Below are positions 60,101 to 64,000 of a stretch of 64,000 nt of DNA, piece by piece. The notes beneath the pieces were generated by a model that saw only the letters and a program-made list of their open reading frames with translations, ran no database searches and was not told the origin of the DNA. A program made the position numbers and the translations under genes. The stretch lies in the NCBI GenBank assembly GCA_038502055.1, contig JAXRKN010000036.1, forward strand, positions 2,418,001-2,482,000, given 5' to 3'. This DNA comes from Tanytarsus gracilentus. Taxonomy: Eukaryota; Arthropoda; Insecta; Diptera; Chironomidae. Position 1 is the stretch's first letter, and each line of letters starts with the position of its first letter.

Positions 60101-63050
60101 ATTTTTCAAGTATTTGAAAAATTCGCGATAAAAATCTCATTGACAAAATTTTAATTAAAATTCACAAAAAATAATTTAAATTCTTTCGGCTGAAAATAAT
60201 TAAAATCGCTTATCATAGCTTTTCCACTTCTAAAATTTATTTGATCAATCGCTTTATAATCCATAGATATGAAAATTATTAAAAACTTTTTCTCCCTCAA
60301 TTTTTTAAAATGAACCGTTGACCCCATCGAAATAAAAAGTTTTGAGTTACTGAGGATTCGATTTAACTTTTCCATCCTACATATTTTTGTAATTTTGAGC
60401 ACAAGCTTTTTTCCATCCCTTTCAAAATGACCTTAAGTCATCTGATATTTTTTTTCAAGAACAAAAATATGGCTAAAAAAGCTTTCGGAAAGGGCATTTT
60501 TTCCTTCTTTACTCTGAATGGCTGCCAAAAAAAGAATTTCTAGGTTTATGGACTCTCGACAATGCTTTTTAAAAACTGCTTGTTTGTACTCTTTCATAAA
60601 TTTTTCGCTCGACGAAATAAAAGACTGACAACTAGAGCTCAAAATCCAATTCATTTTCCTCTCCGCAACACATATCCGTCACAAAATAGTCATAAACTAA
60701 AGTTTCCTGTCTCGCTTCTCCGAACATACATAAAAAATAACTTTACAGTATTAAAAACTCCCTTTTCCGACTGTCTTCATCGTGTGTCACACCATATACC
60801 ATGAAATTAATATCCTTCATACAGATAAAAATTATTTTATGTGCGGGAGCTGGACATCAAAGCAATACATACAGAGAAAGTTATTATATAATAGAAATAT
60901 TTTTTTATTGAAGAGATATGAACGGTGGGTGAAGGTGGAAAAGCAATAACATTTATGCTCTGCTGAAATGATAACAGAAAAGGATAGACACGTGATAGGA
61001 ATTCGAGGAATGCTTCAATATTTTCTTCATACGTTGTCTAGGCATCGATCGCTTGTTGTTTTTATGGAAATTTTCATTGTTGAACTTTAAAGAAAGCTTA
61101 AAGCTACTTGAAGAAATTTTAAGGTTCTGATTTATCTAGCAAAAAATCTTTCTTTGCATTAATGCTTCAAAATTATGTCGATAAAGGTTAAAATTTTAAA
61201 AATTTAATCAAAATTTTTGGGTTTTTCCAATCATTAAACTTTTCTCAAAAAATGCAATAAAAATTAAATTTTAAATTAAAAAATATTAAAAGCTTCATAA
61301 ACTTTATATTATGCCCTCAAATTTTTTTAAAGCTTTCATGTAGAATAAAAACTCTAAATTTTAAAGGTTTTTTCTGGACGCCCATTTAATGATCGTAAAT
61401 CTTTTTATCGTCACATTATCCCACCCCTAGGTGTGATGTTATAGAGCATTTTCTTTTAATCTTCTCGCTATTTTGAGCAAAATTTCCCTTTCAAAGATGT
61501 ACTTAGCGGATGGTCATAAAATTGCAATTTCACTTGATAACCCTTGAAATCTTTTATTGTTATTGAATTAAAGCAATATGAACCTCAAAATTCAATCACG
61601 ATAGTTTCAATGCTCTCAGCAAATGTACTTAACCCCTTCGTAAACTGCCAACATAAAATTTTCTTCATTTCCATCCGAGAATTTGCGACCCTAAAAATAG
61701 CACAAAAAAATCTTAGACGCAAGATTTATTTCAATTTTATGAACAACACGACTACGGAAAGTTGCATAAAAAAACTTGTAAACATACACACAAAAAACCC
61801 TCACCACAAATCCCTTCCGAACATTTTTTTTACTTTCCATTCCTTTTTTGCCACATTCACAAGAACATATTGAAAATAATAAAAAATTATTTATTTTTGC
61901 TGTAAATATGCGTTGTAAACATGAATTAAGCTCAATTTTTTGAACTTTTATGGTTTTATGTTTATTCAAGGGTTTTGATATTTAATTTTAAATTTATTTA
62001 AAAAACACTTCCCTTGAACTAAAAAGTTGAGCTTATTTATTTCCGTGCTAATACTACATAACACCTCCAGTTGTGACCGTGTACCGTTTAGTGTTCATTT
62101 AGAAATTAAAAAATTAAGCTAATTGAATTATTTTCGATTTTTATTTTTGCCGACGCACAGAACTGAGCCAATTTGCATAACATGTGATTTAGGAGAAATT
62201 CTATGGAGAAGTCGTTATTATTATGGCAACTGCTCACATTTCGATGCATACGTTAGTCCGCAGTCTTCCATCTCGTCAGATTCAGGAGTCGAATATTACA
62301 TCCTTGAATGTCGAGGACCTAGCCTTCCTTTAGCAGGTGAGTTAATGCTAAAAAACTTATATTTTCACTCTCTCGCACTGGAAATTTGCTGATTTTTCCC
62401 ATGCGAGAGGATGAAAGAGAAAATTTATAGCTGGGAGAAAAAGTCAATTGTGTATGAATGAGTGTGTGCGCACTGTGTGTGATTGATGAGCTCGAGCTTA
62501 TCACACACAAAAATTGCTCTGCCTCATTTCAATTTCTCTTTCCGTCTCTAACAGGTGTACATTCGGCAAAAACGCATAAACTTGTTAGAATATTGTATGA
62601 TACACGAACTCGGTACTTAGAGAAGCTTCAAGAGCTCGCACTTCCGATACAGAAATCTTTTGAAATTTCCCTAACGCACGGTACACGAGCGGCTGTTCAA
62701 ATGTTTCTACCACCCAGTTGGCGCGAGGAACTCCGTGATGCTGCATATCCCGTACTTGTCGAAGTGTGAGTTTGCCACAACATTTTTTCATCTCTTTCTC
62801 TCTCTTCAACCACTTTACTTTTTTCTCAATTATTTACTCATACACACTCACGCACCTTTCACAGCAATGGCAGACCAGGTGAGGCGACAGTTGTTGATGA
62901 ATTTCGAATGGATTGGGGAACTTATATGTCGAGTCATAACGATATCGTATACATAAGATTGGATGTGCGAGGCGCTAAAGGACAAGGAAAGAAAAAACTC
63001 TTCCGTCATTTAGGTGGCGTTGAAGTTGACGATCGGATAGCGGCAGTTGA
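48173..63050 (+). CDS. DPP-IV-family membrane protein (DPP6/DPP10-like), 5' part
   Basis: Fourteen exons: 48173-48216, 48275-48442, 48508-48706, 50364-50438, 51573-51625, 54141-54355, 54424-54558, 54790-54949, 55105-55237, 55304-55492, 58632-58756, 62161-62336, 62555-62765 and 62865-63050 (689 codons plus 2 nt, continuing past the window). It is a type II membrane protein: short cytoplasmic tail, transmembrane helix at residues 48-71, then the extracellular beta-propeller (FDEYLQDDF, FVFQSDDGSLAI, ALWSSNDGFLLVYATFNDT, HPVFSPDGDSFM) and the start of the alpha/beta-hydrolase domain (YPVLVEVNGRPGE ... YIRLDVRGAKGQ). The DW-Y-EE motif is DWLYQEE, keeping the Glu pair that binds the substrate N-terminus in DPP4. 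NGRPG replaces the YAGP of active enzymes, as in the non-enzymatic DPP6/10 branch, which modulates Kv4 channels in vertebrates. The Ser nucleophile exon is missing, so activity is undecided. Confidence 0.88.
49246..49690. repeat. 19-bp minisatellite, about 23 copies
   Basis: Consensus TGGTTCCTCAGCTGGATGT, with CAG/CCG/CCA variants at one position and degenerate copies at the left end. As 19 is not a multiple of 3 and the unit lacks stops, all three forward frames stay open. The resulting LDVGSSAGCWFLSWMLVPQ repeat is an artefact of the array inside an intron. Confidence 0.95.
49697..50035. repeat. Second tandem array of ATGGCTKCTCC / GACTTCTCC modules
   Basis: Irregular alternation of ATGGCTTCTCC, GACTTCTCC and ATGGCTGCTCCAAAAAA modules (units of about 25-40 bp), directly following the 19-bp array. 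It is open in several frames for the same reason. Non-coding, intronic. Confidence 0.9.
55493..58631 (+). other. Large intron 10 of the DPP-like gene
   Basis: About 3.1 kb of AT-rich intron containing an (AC)9 microsatellite at 58329-58346. No embedded gene seen. Intron 4 (50439-51572), intron 5 (51626-54140) and intron 11 (58757-62160) are similarly featureless. Confidence 0.7.
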
Positions 63051-64000
63051 GTGAGTATAGCTTTAATGCAGGGGGTGGGATGCTTTGCATGATTTTAAAA
63101 TTAATGAATTCAACTTGAATATTTTAACAAATTTTTACATATCGGTCGACGAAGGGTTTGAATAATAAAAAAACTCTGTTTCTCCTTTCATATGTTGCTG
63201 CGTATGAACATCACACTTGTGACGCAAGAATACGTGACAAATATAAAAGTTTTAGGGATGTACGGGAGAATTCGCATGCGATGAGACGTTGAAATATGGC
63301 AAGAATGGAATTAATGTGAAAAATTTCCACATTAAGAAAGAAAATACAGAGACGAGTTTATGAATTTAATGACTGCACGTGTGATAAATTCGAAATTAAG
63401 CTGAGATTTTTATTGCACTAGATAAACTTTTATTTTTAGGGAGAGAGCTTTAATTTTTATCCTTAAACTTTTCTGGAGGGACAAATTTCATTTGACATGA
63501 CCTACAACAATAACTTTTTATTCTAGTGAACATACGAGAGGATTTTATGTGTCTAAAGCAATCGTAGTTTTCTACATCATAAAATTTAATTTCTCTTTCG
63601 TATAACAAAAACTTTCTGTGTGCGAAAGAAAATATTTATGATTAATTGTTTGAAGGTCTTAGAAAAGTTTTCGAGAGGATATTATTTGGGATACACCTGA
63701 GATCACTTTTAAATGTATATTTTTAAAATATTAAATGGATAAGTTTAAAAAGTAATTATATATTTTTTAAAAAAAATTTCGAAATCGAAATTATAAATTC
63801 GCAAACTCTTCAACACGTGTGACATTAAATGCCAAAAACAAAAAACCTCAAAATCCAATCAGTCGCTTAATTAACTGAAATAATTAATCAACCGTAAAAT
63901 TTTAAAACCCTCCCATTTTTACGTTATTTATAATTTATTACTTGTAAATATTAAGTATCCGTAAAAGCTTTGGCAATTAATTTATTACCGCACACATGTG
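63051..64000 (+). other. Start of intron 14 of the DPP-like gene
   Basis: Begins with the donor GTGAGTATAG after exon 14 (phase 2) and continues to the window edge. No exon with alpha/beta-hydrolase sequence is visible, so the remaining catalytic exons lie to the right. Confidence 0.65.

Noticed and set aside
1..64000. tRNA, rRNA and CRISPR-like arrays
   Set aside because: No box B GGTTCRA with a matching acceptor stem, no rRNA-like conserved blocks, and no regularly spaced repeat-spacer pattern; this is nuclear animal DNA.

Overview
This looks like a eukaryotic nuclear window from an insect. It is strongly AT-rich, genes are split by GT-AG introns (many only 50-70 nt, a few of several kb), and the recognisable genes are insect-type: a ZAD-C2H2 zinc-finger gene and a calcitonin-like diuretic hormone 31 (DH31) prepropeptide. 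A fly of the nematoceran (midge/mosquito) sort is my inference; the sequence alone does not fix the genus. All gene models below were spliced by hand and checked for reading-frame closure. No cDNA or database comparison was available.

The left end (1-11080) is gene-dense. A pancreatic-lipase-family gene runs off the left edge on the minus strand (1-646). Next are a single-exon LRR-BTB protein (minus, 1338-2510), then, head-to-head with it, a five-exon ZAD-C2H2 zinc-finger gene (plus, 3022-4450), then, tail-to-tail, a 13-exon ABCG half-transporter (minus, 4716-11080). The last two share a nearly palindromic pair of poly(A) signals. Two introns in this block hold fold-back sequences, and the transporter has a 15-nt microexon inside its Walker A motif.

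The middle (11081-27700) is the Dh31 locus. Three coding exons (22758-27461) encode a 114-residue precursor with one amidated 31-residue peptide. An ATG-free candidate first exon with TATA and initiator motifs lies about 5.5 kb upstream. Perfect TGACGTCA (CRE) sites recur through the region, two of them about 0.6 kb before the first coding exon.

From 27700 to 48170 I see no protein-coding gene with support. The interval is AT-rich and holds a short MITE-like element (28251-28415) and a larger repeat with short terminal inverted repeats and about 120-bp internal repeats (42009-42877). It may carry 5' non-coding exons or regulatory DNA of the flanking genes.

The right end (48173-64000) is the 5' part of a dipeptidyl-peptidase-IV-family membrane protein resembling the DPP6/DPP10 branch. 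Fourteen coding exons give 689 codons, covering the transmembrane anchor, the beta-propeller and the start of the alpha/beta-hydrolase domain; the catalytic-serine region lies beyond the window. Its third intron carries a 1.2-kb repeat element with inverted termini, a 19-bp minisatellite and a second tandem array.
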